A DNA stretch of 64,000 bases, taken from assembly GCA_903813345.2 (NCBI GenBank), contig CAIIXF020000568.1:62001-126000 (forward strand). Direction: 5' to 3'. Both the position numbers and the translations under genes were made by a program. This document shows positions 11,942-22,478 of this stretch, piece after piece. Within the stretch, counting starts at the first letter, position 1, and every line of letters starts with the position of its first letter. The notes beneath the pieces were generated by a model. The model saw only the letters and a list, made by a program, of their open reading frames with translations, did no database searches and was not told the origin of the DNA. The stretch is from Owenia fusiformis (taxonomy: Eukaryota > Annelida > Polychaeta > Sabellida > Oweniidae).

Positions 11942-12676
11942 ATTCGAAAGATAATCGTAGATTTAAGGCGACGCTATATTAAATAAAAAGTACAAAAAAT
12001 GACTGCCATATTTTTTTGATAAAGACACATGTTTTTAAAATCTGTTTACCTTGTATATGAATTGTGTATCTTGACTAATGAGTAATGAAACATGTCAAAG
12101 TTAACATCACACATAAACGCATTTTTCCAAACTAGTGTAACAAATTTTTAATTTTTCAATTTTTTATTTTTGGAGTCCAGTACCATTTTCTAGCAGTTCA
12201 GACAGTTTTGACAGTAGGAAACTGTTTCCCAGTCAAGCTTGATAGGTGTTATACTTACATTAATGTGTGGAACACTTTAGATGTACAGGGAGTCGTTTTA
12301 ACTGCTATTTTCTGTGAGATTTATTTTTGTTTTTATCTGTACATTTTTCTCACTTCCTGCTGACCTACATTCACTTACTCGTTTTTCCTTGCAATTTCAC
12401 CATAATTAGAGCCAATGATGATTGGTTTTTGTTATATTTATCTAGTTTATATCTTAATCTAGCTAATACATTACAAGATATGTGTTCGTTTTGTGTTAAA
12501 CAGCAGAAATCGTGATTGCTAGGCAAAGTCATTTATTTTGCAAAAGTTATTTCCTCATTGCACCATGGTTGTTTATTTTGCACTAGTGATATCCTGCCTG
12601 GGATTCTAGTGGACTGACTGGGTATTGCATCAGCCCATTAATCACTTGTTAGGTTCGTGTGCAAAACCTGTCTGGG

Positions 12677-12686
12677 GTATAAAAGC
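12677..12686 (+). promoter_or_regulatory. LTR TATA box
   Basis: GTATAAAAGC stands alone in a moderately GC-rich segment of the LTR, followed about 30 bases later by a likely start region. The same box occurs in the 3' LTR at about 17735-17744. Confidence 0.7.
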
Positions 12687-12783
12687 AGAGCACTGATCGC
12701 TCCTAGCAGACACGTACACCACTTTTGAAGAGGAAGGAGCTCCTATGTCAGTGTCTCATCTACAGACGAGGGACTAAGAGGCT

Positions 12784-13655
12784 GAGAAACTTGGAATATT
12801 TACGACATCCCAGAAAGATAGAATATTCCCGGCAACTGATGTCCAGAAACTTAGAATATTTACGACATCCCAGAAAGATAGAATATTCTCGACAATTGAT
12901 GTCCAGAAAGATAGAATATTCCCGGCAACTGATGTCCAGAAACTTAGAATATTTCGTATAACTGATGTCCAGAGAGATAGAATATTCCCGATAACTGATG
13001 TCCAGAAACTTAGAATATTTCGATAACCGATGTCAGAAAGATAGAATATTCCCGGCAACCGATGTCCAGAAACTTAGAATATTTACGACATCCCAGAAAG
13101 ATAGAATATTCTCGACAATTGATGTCCAGAAACTTAGAAGATATAACTGATGTCAGAAAGATAGAATATTCTCGACCAATGATGTCCAGAAACTTAGAAT
13201 ATTTCGATTACTGATGTCCAGAAACTTAGAATATTTCAACGACTGATGTCTAGAAACTTGGAATATTTCGTGTAACTGATGTCCAGAAACTTAGAAGATA
13301 TAACTGATGTCAGAAAGATAGAATATTCTCGACCAATGATGTCCAGAAACTTAGAATATTTCGATTACTGATGTCCAGAAACTTAGAATATTTCAACGAC
13401 TGATGTCTAGAAACTTGGAATATTTCGTGTAACTGATGTCCAGAAACTTAGAATATTTCAACGACTGATGCCTAGAAACTTGGAATATTTCGTGTAACTG
13501 ATGTCCAGAAACTTAGAAGATATAACTGATGTCAGAAAGATAGAATATTCTCGACCAATGATGTCCAGAAACTTAGAATATTTCGATTACTGATGTCCAG
13601 AAACTTAGAATATTCTCGATAACTGATGTCAGAAAGATAGCAATTTTCGACAACT
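12784..13655 (+). repeat. LTR tandem array, about 28 units of 27-33 bp
   Basis: Units alternate between two types, roughly CAGAAAGATAGAATATTC-CGacaactgatgt and CAGAAACTTAGAATATTTCG-taactgatgtc. Blocks of several units are themselves repeated. About ten units carry the palindrome AGAATATTC, which fits the nGAAnnTTCn arrangement of heat-shock elements. An identical-looking array is in the 3' LTR (17842-18713). The array lies downstream of the TATA box, so it would be transcribed. Confidence 0.9.
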
Positions 13656-13936
13656 GATATAGAGAAGAATAGACACTCTTTAATATAAACTTTGATATTT
13701 CACATAAACAAAGGACTTTCAAGTAGCCTCTCTACAACTTAATTTTACATCGATTTATTCTGTATACATTTTTGGGCTGAATAAGCAACAATATATGTGT
13801 GTTTATTTTATATTCGATGTTGTGACGCTATATCTTCACGTGCATTTAATGTGCACCAAGTATCCCTCGAAGTGACCTAGCCTAATAAAATAAATAACAA
13901 CCATCCACACTACCCAAATTAGGCTAGTTGTTACAT

Positions 13937-13954
13937 TGGTGGCAGTGGTGGGAT
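13937..13954 (+). promoter_or_regulatory. Primer-binding site, tRNA-Leu type
   Basis: TGGTGGCAGTGGTGGGAT begins one base after the left LTR. It is complementary, apart from one base, to the 3' end (including CCA) of a eukaryotic tRNA-Leu of the AAG/TAG group, recalled from known tRNA sequences. This is the usual place and length for an LTR element's minus-strand primer site. Confidence 0.75.
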
Positions 13955-13983
13955 TGTGTTGATTAGTAATACAATATTCGAAA

Positions 13984-16848
13984 ATGGAACAAGGAACTGA
14001 CTTTCCACCTCCTCCAGCTGTTGAGGACGTAACTGAGGGGGACCTGGAGAAAACAGTTTTTCTTAATTCAGATGATATAGAAATCGATAATCCAGGTGCC
14101 GCTGATGAGACAGCACCAGTGATAGAAGATAATGCGGAACAGGAACAGTCCCCTGGGAAGGTGACCCTGGCAGAAGGAGCCAGACCCAAAATGACTGAGA
14201 TTAATACTGAGCAGAGAGGGTTGCCCAGTTTATCGAGTACAGGATATTGGACAGGAGGTGTAATGTCAGAACTTGAGACGCCATTTGACCCCATCTCTCA
14301 AAGAAGAGATCCCCAAGGAAAACAAAGATTTCCTTTAACTTCTTCTGTTGTTGGCGGATCAACCAGGAGGTTTAGAGAAGAGGATCCAAGGAGACCAGAC
14401 TTAAACGTAATAGAAAGCAAGATTGAGAGAAGGATTGAGATGTTTAGTGAATCTTTGGTGGCTCAACAAAGACAGATGCAAAAATTGGCTGAAACCCAAC
14501 AGAAGTGTATGAAGCAAGTATTTGAGACTCAAAGTACTCAAGTACACAACATTACTCAGATCGCAGAGCAAGTTCGACGTTGTCAGGATCAACAAAAGAC
14601 ACAACTACAAGGTATAAAGAGCCAGATAGAAACTATTCAAGAGACAATGGAGAGTTCCATCATTGAGAACATTCAGAATAGTTTTCCTTGTGAGATTGAC
14701 ACTCAGGAACTCTCGAGAAAGACACCATCATATGATTACACCAGTCATAGAGAGCATGTCGCCAGAATGCAGACTCCCTTGATCGAGGGTAGCCAACACC
14801 AACCTACAATGCCGGCATTTACACCCGCCCCATTGGCTTCAGATGTGACAAAGCCTTGGAAACTGCATAGGCAGGATGAAGTTTCATTGAAACCTGGTAC
14901 AAAGTTGATGGAGGATAATAGCCCGGAATTCAACCAGCAACCTGAAGATTTAGAAGGTTGTGGTTCAATTGGGAATAAATTACGGGATGAGCTTGCTGAT
15001 TTTACCTCTCCATACCAGAGGGAAGAGCCGTTTAATCAACCAAAGGATTCACCACTGAAGAGATCTCCTAGTCAGAAGCCGGCTGGTCCAGAGGACCGAA
15101 CGGAAAATGATGATAGCCTTCATGGTTCAAATCTATCAGCAGAGCTTGTCAAAATGTGCTCCAAGTTATGTGATAAGCTTGTAAAAGGAACTTCTGAACA
15201 ATCCAGCAAAAGCAAAATCAAACCTGACGTTTATTCTGGAACTACACCATGGCAAGATTACAGAGCATATTTCGAGATTTGTGGGGAGGCTAATAAATGG
15301 TCGGAAAAGGAGAAGAGGAGGTTCTTAGCAACAAGTCTGAGAGGACCTGCCCAACAAATAGTGCTAGAGATGGGACATGATTATAGCTACGATCAACTCC
15401 TCCTAGCCCTGGAGAAGCGTTTTGGCCCTGGGGGTAAAGCTGACGTCTATGAGGCAGAGTTAGTTGGCCGAATTCGAAAACCAAAGGAATCCCTTCCGGC
15501 ATTGGGCCAGGACATCCGCAGGCTCACAGCCTTAGCTTATCCGGAGATGAGCCAGTCAGCCCAAGATCGCCTAGCGAGACGGAGTTTTGAGCAAGCTATT
15601 CAGGATGATGATATAAGACGAACAATACACTTGAAGGAATGTATTACACTCGATAAGGCCATAGAAGTAGCCCTCAAGGAGGAGTCGTTTCTAGAATCAG
15701 AACGAATAAGGAAAGGCCAAAAACCAAAGTTAAGGGTGAACTTCATCGATTCCGAGGAAGAGTACTGCAACTCTGTAAGTACTCCTGATAATAAGGAAGA
15801 TGTGTTCCAGAAGATGGCTCAAATGATAGAACAAATGCAACAAGCTGTGCATGAAACTTGCACCAAGAACCTGGAGAAAATGGTTGACCTGATGAAGTTA
15901 ACCAGATTGGAATCTACAAATAGGGAGAACATGAACAATAGACCTAAATGTTTCTATTGTCACAAGCCTGGTCACCGGATAGCTGATTGTTATTCAAGGA
16001 AGCGTGCCGAAGAGCGAGATAAAACAGCACAGGAGAGATCTGGCCAGATTGCTACCATTGAATTTCTTTCTCTGCAGGGGAATGATGTTAAGTCTTCCAA
16101 GGACACTCAGAAGATAGTGGCACATGGTACAGTTTGCGACACCAATGTTTCATTTTTAGTTGACTCTGGAGCAGCTAGTACTATCATGAGTTCAAAGGTC
16201 TACCAGAATATACCTAAACACAGAAGACCCAAGCTTGAGCCGCCTAAGAGAGTTATCTTGCAAGCTGGTGGACAACCGCTGCAAATGAAAGGTGTTTCAT
16301 GTCTTGAGGTTAACATTGATGGTCATACAGAGAACATAGAGGTTGTTGTGGCCGATATTGGCTTTGACGGAATCTTAGGCACCGATTACTTAGCTGCCTC
16401 TGGAGCTGTGTTGAACTATCGTCAGTGTAAAATGACATTTGAACAAGAGTATCCTGGAAGTTTTTATGATCACCCTATAGACTCAAGAGTGCCTAAAGAT
16501 CAAGCGAGTGAAGTCAAAGACAGAGAGGTAGATCAACGAGAAAGATTCGGGACAAGAGACAGCTCGACATATCCCAAGAGATCGTCTAGGAGGACAGCTG
16601 CGGATCTAGCTGGTTTTTCCCGCTTCAGAGGACATAGATGTGCCAGGAACAAAAGATGTTGTAAAGTGTCTGGGCTAAGTGAAGACTACAACCTTAGAAT
16701 TGACAGTAAGGATGAGAAACCCAGAACTTACTCAGCTAAGGCACCCCTATCCAAAATTTATAGAATGAGACATTTGAGGACTCAACCTGAACGTGACTTG
16801 GATGGCGACTGGAGGGATCATTGTTATTCCCATAGAGTGAAGCACTAA
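13984..16848 (+). CDS. Gag and protease region of the LTR element
   Basis: A 954-codon frame starting 49 bases after the left LTR. The first third is acidic and polar with Gln-rich coiled-coil-like stretches (about residues 150-220). Residues about 400-560 look like a retrotransposon Gag capsid domain (WQDYRAYFEI, LRGPAQQIVLEM and LLALEKRFG are typical). A CCHC knuckle CFYCHKPGHRIADC lies at about 656-669. An aspartic protease follows, with LVDSGAAST (Asp about 727) and GFDGILGTDYL. The tail after the protease is basic and unassigned. The order Gag-knuckle-protease is Ty3/Gypsy-like. Confidence 0.85.
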   Translation: MEQGTDFPPPPAVEDVTEGDLEKTVFLNSDDIEIDNPGAADETAPVIEDNAEQEQSPGKVTLAEGARPKMTEINTEQRGLPSLSSTGYWTGGVMSELETPFDPISQRRDPQGKQRFPLTSSVVGGSTRRFREEDPRRPDLNVIESKIERRIEMFSESLVAQQRQMQKLAETQQKCMKQVFETQSTQVHNITQIAEQVRRCQDQQKTQLQGIKSQIETIQETMESSIIENIQNSFPCEIDTQELSRKTPSYDYTSHREHVARMQTPLIEGSQHQPTMPAFTPAPLASDVTKPWKLHRQDEVSLKPGTKLMEDNSPEFNQQPEDLEGCGSIGNKLRDELADFTSPYQREEPFNQPKDSPLKRSPSQKPAGPEDRTENDDSLHGSNLSAELVKMCSKLCDKLVKGTSEQSSKSKIKPDVYSGTTPWQDYRAYFEICGEANKWSEKEKRRFLATSLRGPAQQIVLEMGHDYSYDQLLLALEKRFGPGGKADVYEAELVGRIRKPKESLPALGQDIRRLTALAYPEMSQSAQDRLARRSFEQAIQDDDIRRTIHLKECITLDKAIEVALKEESFLESERIRKGQKPKLRVNFIDSEEEYCNSVSTPDNKEDVFQKMAQMIEQMQQAVHETCTKNLEKMVDLMKLTRLESTNRENMNNRPKCFYCHKPGHRIADCYSRKRAEERDKTAQERSGQIATIEFLSLQGNDVKSSKDTQKIVAHGTVCDTNVSFLVDSGAASTIMSSKVYQNIPKHRRPKLEPPKRVILQAGGQPLQMKGVSCLEVNIDGHTENIEVVVADIGFDGILGTDYLAASGAVLNYRQCKMTFEQEYPGSFYDHPIDSRVPKDQASEVKDREVDQRERFGTRDSSTYPKRSSRRTAADLAGFSRFRGHRCARNKRCCKVSGLSEDYNLRIDSKDEKPRTYSAKAPLSKIYRMRHLRTQPERDLDGDWRDHCYSHRVKH

Positions 16849-17185
16849 CCAGAGAGTTGAGCCTTGAACGAGACATTTAGCATGAGTATAATTTTGTATT
16901 CATACTTAACAATTAGCTGAGAGCTAAAACTGAAAGGTTTTTGTACATAGTAGTTAGACATTTGTATTAAGTAGGTAGTTAGATATTTAGTGTTAAGTTT
17001 TGAGATACCAGCGTTTAATGAGTTTAGGTTTCTGAACTTTCGTTGTGCATTGTAGTTGCAGCTAGTTGACCCTGGGGTTAAGTTTATTTGGCAGGTTATA
17101 TTTTTTAGAAAATATCTAGTTAGGAAAAATTTGTTATCTTTTTATGTACTTAGGCTTGGTGTTGTAAACACCAAAATCATTGGAT

Positions 17186-17193
17186 GGGAGGAG
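17186..17193 (+). promoter_or_regulatory. Polypurine tract
   Basis: GGGAGGAG directly abuts the right LTR, the standard plus-strand priming position. Confidence 0.75.
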
Positions 17194-18993
17194 TGTAACA
17201 AATTTTTAATTTTTCAATTTTTTATTTTTGGAGTCCAGTACCATTTTCTAGCAGTTCAGACAGTTTTGACAGTAGGAAACTGTTTCCCAGTCAAGCTTGA
17301 TAGGTGTTATACTTACATTAATGTGTGGAACACTTTAGATGTACAGGGAGTCGTTTTAACTGCTATTTTCTGTGAGATTTATTTTTGTTTTTATCTGTAC
17401 ATTTTTCTCACTTCCTGCTGACCTACATTCACTTACTCGTTTTTCCTTGCAATTTCACCATAATTAGAGCCAATGATGATTGGTTTTTGTTATATTTATC
17501 TAGTTTATATCTTAATCTAGCTAATACATTACAAGATATGTGTTCGTTTTGTGTTAAACAGCAGAAATCGTGATTGCTAGGCAAAGTCATTTATTTTGCA
17601 AAAGTTATTTCCTCATTGCACCATGGTTGTTTATTTTGCACTAGTGATATCCTGCCTGGGATTCTAGTGGACTGACTGGGTATTGCATCAGCCCATTAAT
17701 CACTTGTTAGGTTCGTGTGCAAAACCTGTCTGGGGTATAAAAGCAGAGCACTGATCGCTCCTAGCAGACACGTACACCACTTTTGAAGAGGAAGGAGCTC
17801 CTATGTCAGTGTCTCATCTACAGACGAGGGACTAAGAGGCTGAGAAACTTGGAATATTTACGACATCCCAGAAAGATAGAATATTCCCGGCAACTGATGT
17901 CCAGAAACTTAGAATATTTACGACATCCCAGAAAGATAGAATATTCTCGACAATTGATGTCCAGAAAGATAGAATATTCCCGGCAACTGATGTCCAGAAA
18001 CTTAGAATATTTCGTATAACTGATGTCCAGAGAGATAGAATATTCCCGATAACTGATGTCCAGAAACTTAGAATATTTCGATAACCGATGTCAGAAAGAT
18101 AGAATATTCCCGGCAACCGATGTCCAGAAACTTAGAATATTTACGACATCCCAGAAAGATAGAATATTCTCGACAATTGATGTCCAGAAACTTAGAAGAT
18201 ATAACTGATGTCAGAAAGATAGAATATTCTCGACCAATGATGTCCAGAAACTTAGAATATTTCGATTACTGATGTCCAGAAACTTAGAATATTTCAACGA
18301 CTGATGTCTAGAAACTTGGAATATTTCGTGTAACTGATGTCCAGAAACTTAGAAGATATAACTGATGTCAGAAAGATAGAATATTCTCGACCAATGATGT
18401 CCAGAAACTTAGAATATTTCGATTACTGATGTCCAGAAACTTAGAATATTTCAACGACTGATGTCTAGAAACTTGGAATATTTCGTGTAACTGATGTCCA
18501 GAAACTTAGAATATTTCAACGACTGATGCCTAGAAACTTGGAATATTTCGTGTAACTGATGTCCAGAAACTTAGAAGATATAACTGATGTCAGAAAGATA
18601 GAATATTCTCGACCAATGATGTCCAGAAACTTAGAATATTTCGATTACTGATGTCCAGAAACTTAGAATATTCTCGATAACTGATGTCAGAAAGATAGCA
18701 ATTTTCGACAACTGATATAGAGAAGAATAGACACTCTTTAATATAAACTTTGATATTTCACATAAACAAAGGACTTTCAAGTAGCCTCTCTACAACTTAA
18801 TTTTACATCGATTTATTCTGTATACATTTTTGGGCTGAATAAGCAACAATATATGTGTGTTTATTTTATATTCGATGTTGTGACGCTATATCTTCACGTG
18901 CATTTAATGTGCACCAAGTATCCCTCGAAGTGACCTAGCCTAATAAAATAAATAACAACCATCCACACTACCCAAATTAGGCTAGTTGTTACA
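17194..18993 (+). repeat. 3' LTR
   Basis: 1800 bp, the same length as the 5' LTR and with the same TATA box, tandem array and terminal TGTAAC/GTTACA. I found no differences in the stretches compared. Confidence 0.9.
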
Positions 18994-20015
18994 CTATGAA
19001 TTGGAGGTGCATGGATCCCCAAAGCCAGCATGAAGAGTGTGAAGTGAGGCTAATTTTTGAAAGTTTCTAGGAGTAGCCTTGCAACAGTCACACATTTGCA
19101 AGAGTCTAAAATTTCCACAAATCATCTTACCTTTCCCAGGAACAACGAAGGAGCATGAAAATGTGCACTTCTTGCATTCTTAGAGTATAATAAAGCTCAA
19201 ACCATTGTAAATTCTAAATATTTCATGTCCACATTTTGTTTGCCGGAACTACTTCTAGACTTCCTGATTAATCCTCATGCAAGTTTTGTGACTACACCAA
19301 GTGGCATGGATTATCACTTGTATGTTTTATCTATTACAGTGTAATTATCATGATAGATACATGATAGAGGCTTTATGAATGATAAACAATGGAAACATGA
19401 ATGAAGATAACTCTGGACTAAAAAATAGTTCCAGGAAACAAAATGGTGGACATGAAATATTTAGAATTCACAATGGTTTGAGCTTTATTATACTCTAACA
19501 ATGCAAGAAGTACACATTTTCATGCTCCTTCGTTGTTCCTTGGTAAGGTAAGACTATATCTAGAAATTTTGAATTCATGCAAATGTGTGACTGTTGCAAG
19601 GCTACTCCTTGAAACTTTCAAAAAATAGCCTCACTTCGCACTCTTCATGCTAACTTTTGGGAGCCATACACCTCCAATTCATAGTTATGAAAAATGCGTT
19701 TAAATGTGAGGTTTTCTTTTATGTGTCTCTTTAGTCAGGAAATGCATTCACATACAAGGAAAACAGTATACAAAATCTTCTGACTTTATCAAAAAAATAT
19801 GGCTCCCATGTTTTTGTACTTTTGATTAACTTAAATGTCACCTTAAAGTAACATTATTTATATTTTTTCAATCTTCGAATCGATGGCGTCTGAGCAATTT
19901 CTGGGATATCAGTGACGTCACTGGAATCGGACAGCATTTTCAACTACAGATATCTTCAAATTTGGGGATTATAGTTCAAAAAGCCTTGTCATAATTATTG
20001 TTAATTACATACATA

Positions 20016-21090
20016 CAGGGTGTCCGGAAAGTAAAGATACAAATGCTCTTGTTTTAAGAGATTTGGGTCTTTTGATATGAAACTGCTACAGATTGTAGAG
20101 GAAGATTATTACAATATATCTACCAACTCTCATCACATATAGTCTCAACGTGTTCAAGTTACGGTTGTTATGGTTACGGCTGTGAGGGGTATGCGGAGCA
20201 GTTCCAGAACATCGCTAAAATGTCAAAAATTGCTAAAATACAATAATCTGAAACAGCGTTTTTTGTCATATTTTCTATCAATGTTTTGCTTATTTTTGTT
20301 TGTTGTTTGTATTATTACTGCCATAGTTTTTTCTTTTATATAATGATATCATTGTTACATATCAGAACTATTTTATATCACTAACCAGTATAATCAAAAA
20401 AATATCATACAAGTGTTTAGAAAAAACAGCCTCTGGATTTAGTTGGAAAGTCAATATTGCATCTCCATAATACACCCATTCTCAAAGCAAAGAAAACAAT
20501 TCTTACAATGGATTGTCTTGACATTAAACCTTTCTATACAATGCCCAATATTCACCTGATAGAGCCTGTTTTTGACTTCTACCTTATGACCATCTGAAAG
20601 CAATATTTGTAAGAAGTTCAACATACAAAATGAGTCTCAGCTGGAAGTCAATGCTATAAGCAATTTGAGAGACGGACAGCAATGATTTTGTCAAGTCTTT
20701 GAATCGGCGGTCAAGATGCACCAAAAATGTTTAGATAATGGGGAAAATATTGAATATTCAATGATAGTAGTTATATGAAGAGATCAAGTTACGGTACCAA
20801 TCCTTATGTTGTTGTAGTACATGATTTGATGTAATATAGGAATAAATGGAAGAATGCCAAGATGCTGTGAGCAGGAAAGAGATTTATAAAACACATTTGT
20901 GATGTTGCTCCACATACCCTTGACTCCCGTTACCATAACGACCAAAACATTTTCATTTTAAAACTAAAAGCCATGACCGTTGCAGGATATATTACTATAA
21001 TGTCATTCTAAATTCTGGAGCAATTTCATCTCATAACATGTAAATCTCTTAAAATGAGAGCATTTGTATCTTTACTTTCCGGACACCCTT
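20016..21090. mobile_element. Tc1/mariner-type element, non-autonomous or decayed
   Basis: Inverted ends (C/A)AGGGTGTCCGGAAAGTAAA continue for about 50 bases with small differences, and both ends abut TA (20014-20015 and 21091-21092). The length (1075 bp) could once have held a transposase gene, but I see no long open frame or certain DDE motif now. Confidence 0.8.
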
Positions 21091-21092
21091 TA

Positions 21093-21360
21093 CCTATCGT
21101 TTGTGCAAATGAAACTCTACATAAATGTTTAATAGAGTCGCAGTGCGGCATTGAAAATAGCACCCCTGTTGGGAAAGAACCCGGATGAAGACGAAGTTGT
21201 ACCATATATGAGAGCTCTTCAATCGGGAGGTAGCTAAACTGAACTAAATTAAACGTTATCGTGTATTGGTATGACGCTGAGATCCTGTGAGACAGTTTTC
21301 CATCTGATTTGGATTGAAATTACCCTGTGCATTTGTTCGACTTCACTTCTTAACTTCTTC
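21093..21360. other. Short unassigned spacer
   Basis: Non-coding sequence between two elements; nothing recognised. Confidence 0.35.
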
Positions 21361-21641
21361 TTAACCCTTTCCCGACGTGAATATAAGAAGAAAATGTTGA
21401 CTTGATGACGGATAAGTAATCTAGCGTTTTTTAGGTAAAAACTGGAAACGATGTATACCCAAAACCCATTCTTCGTAAATGTTATCACTATTACAATTTT
21501 TAATAAGCATTGTCACATGTCAACACCTTGTCAAAATTTGGTGTAAAAATACAGAATAGAAATGGCATTGATGTACAGCATGTTAATAAAAAATAGTGGT
21601 GCCAAAAGGGGTCTATTGTTCTGAAAAGTATTATGTAATAG
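21361..21641 (-). mobile_element. piggyBac-like MITE, copy B (reverse orientation)
   Basis: It begins TTAACCCTTTCCCGACGTGAATA, matching the right end of the copy at 27163-27487 in reverse, and continues through the shared internal blocks. It is interrupted at 21641 by a 2.9-kb element. The MITE resumes after it for about a dozen bases (GGGCTCCA, 24530-24537) before decaying. Confidence 0.8.
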
Positions 21642-21679
21642 CAGACTTGCCAACCTAAAATGAAATTTTTTCGGGAGAT

Positions 21680-22330
21680 TTAAAAAAAATTGCGGTACAT
21701 TTACGGGAGTTTTATCAAAATCCGGTAGTTTTTGCGGGAGTATTTTTGAAAAAAACGGGAGTTTTTACAGGAGATTTTTGAAAAAAACTGTAGTTTTTAC
21801 GGGAGATTTAAAAAAAAACAGGAGTTTTTGCGGTAAATTTTGAAAAAAAAACGGGAGTTTTTACGGGAGATTTTACGGGAGATTTTTTTAAAAAGGTATT
21901 TTTCGCGGTAAATTTAAAAAAACGTGACATTTTTACGGAAGATTGCAGAAAAAACGGGAGTTTTTGCTGTAGGTTCTGAAAAAACTGGAGTTTTTACGGT
22001 ACGTTTTGAAAAACAGGAGTTTTTGCGGTAGATTTTTTAAAAAGAGTTTTTATGGTAGATTTCTGAAAAAACGGGAGGTTTTACGGTAGATTTCTGAAGT
22101 AACGGGAGTTTTTACGGTAGATTTTGAAAGAACGGGAGTTTTTACGGTAGCTTTCGGAAAAAACGTGAGTTCTTACGGTAGGTTTCTGAACAACGAGTGT
22201 CTTTACGGTAGGTTTTGAAAAAAACGTGAGTTTTTACGGTAGATTTCTGATAAAACAGGAGTTTTTACGGTAGATTTCTGTAAGAATGGGAGTTTTTACG
22301 ATAGATTTTGAAAAAACGGGAGTTTTTATT
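21680..22330 (+). repeat. Minisatellite, ACGGGAGTTTTTACGG units
   Basis: About 18 imperfect units of 30-40 bp with the core ACGGGAGTTTTTACGGTAG followed by an A-rich spacer. Part of the 21642-24524 element. A related array occurs near its right end (24190-24500). Confidence 0.85.
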
Positions 22331-22478
22331 ACTTTGGAAACGAATTGATCAAAGCTAAGTAAAATGTATATGTGGCGTTCACTATATGCTAAGGGCAATC
22401 TGCGTGAGGTTCCATTTTTAGATTCAGTTTTTCGTGCATGAGCATTAAATCCAGCGATTTAATTGGTTGAAATTATTA

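Larger units (their letters stand above)
12136..13935 (+). repeat. 5' LTR
   Basis: Bounded by the 6-bp inverted repeat TGTAAC/GTTACA. A TATA box (GTATAAAAGC, about 12677-12686) suggests transcription starts near 12710. AATAAA lies close to the 3' edge (about 13882-13888). If both are used, the transcribed repeat region would contain the whole tandem array at 12784-13655. Confidence 0.9.
12132..18997 (+). mobile_element. Ty3/Gypsy-type LTR element, young, Gag-protease parts only
   Basis: Two 1800-bp LTRs (12136-13935 and 17194-18993) both run TGTAAC...GTTACA. They bracket a 3258-bp internal region. A tRNA-type primer-binding site follows the left LTR and a purine tract precedes the right one. 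The flanks are CTAG (12132-12135) and CTAT (18994-18997); the other arm of the foldback element shows CTAT at the pre-insertion site, so this is a 4-bp target duplication with one later change. The internal region encodes Gag and an aspartic protease. I recognise no reverse transcriptase or integrase part in it, so the copy looks non-autonomous. The LTRs match in length and in every stretch I compared, so insertion was recent. Confidence 0.9.
11942..19882. mobile_element. Foldback (long inverted repeat) element split by an LTR element
   Basis: With the LTR element removed, the left arm is 11942-12135 joined to 18994-19258, and the right arm is about 19425-19882 in reverse. The arms share AAACGCATTTTT, CATATTTTTTTGATAAAG, AGCATGAAAATGTG-type and TTCTAAATATTTCATGTCCA blocks. 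The central loop is about 165 bp. No coding capacity. The outermost paired bases are ATTCGAA-like. I did not find a convincing duplication outside them. Confidence 0.75.

Noticed and set aside
12784-13655. Open frames on both strands in the LTR array (repeated NLEYLRHP- and NILSFWTS-type peptides)
   Set aside because: They are translations of a tandem repeat whose unit is often a multiple of three. They recur identically in both LTRs and show no start context or domain.
13836-14294. 152-codon minus-strand frame over the start of the Gag region
   Set aside because: It is a shadow of the plus-strand Gag frame and crosses the LTR border.
20016-21090. Transposase gene in the TA-flanked element
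   Set aside because: I looked for long frames and DDE-type motifs on both strands and saw none that I could support.
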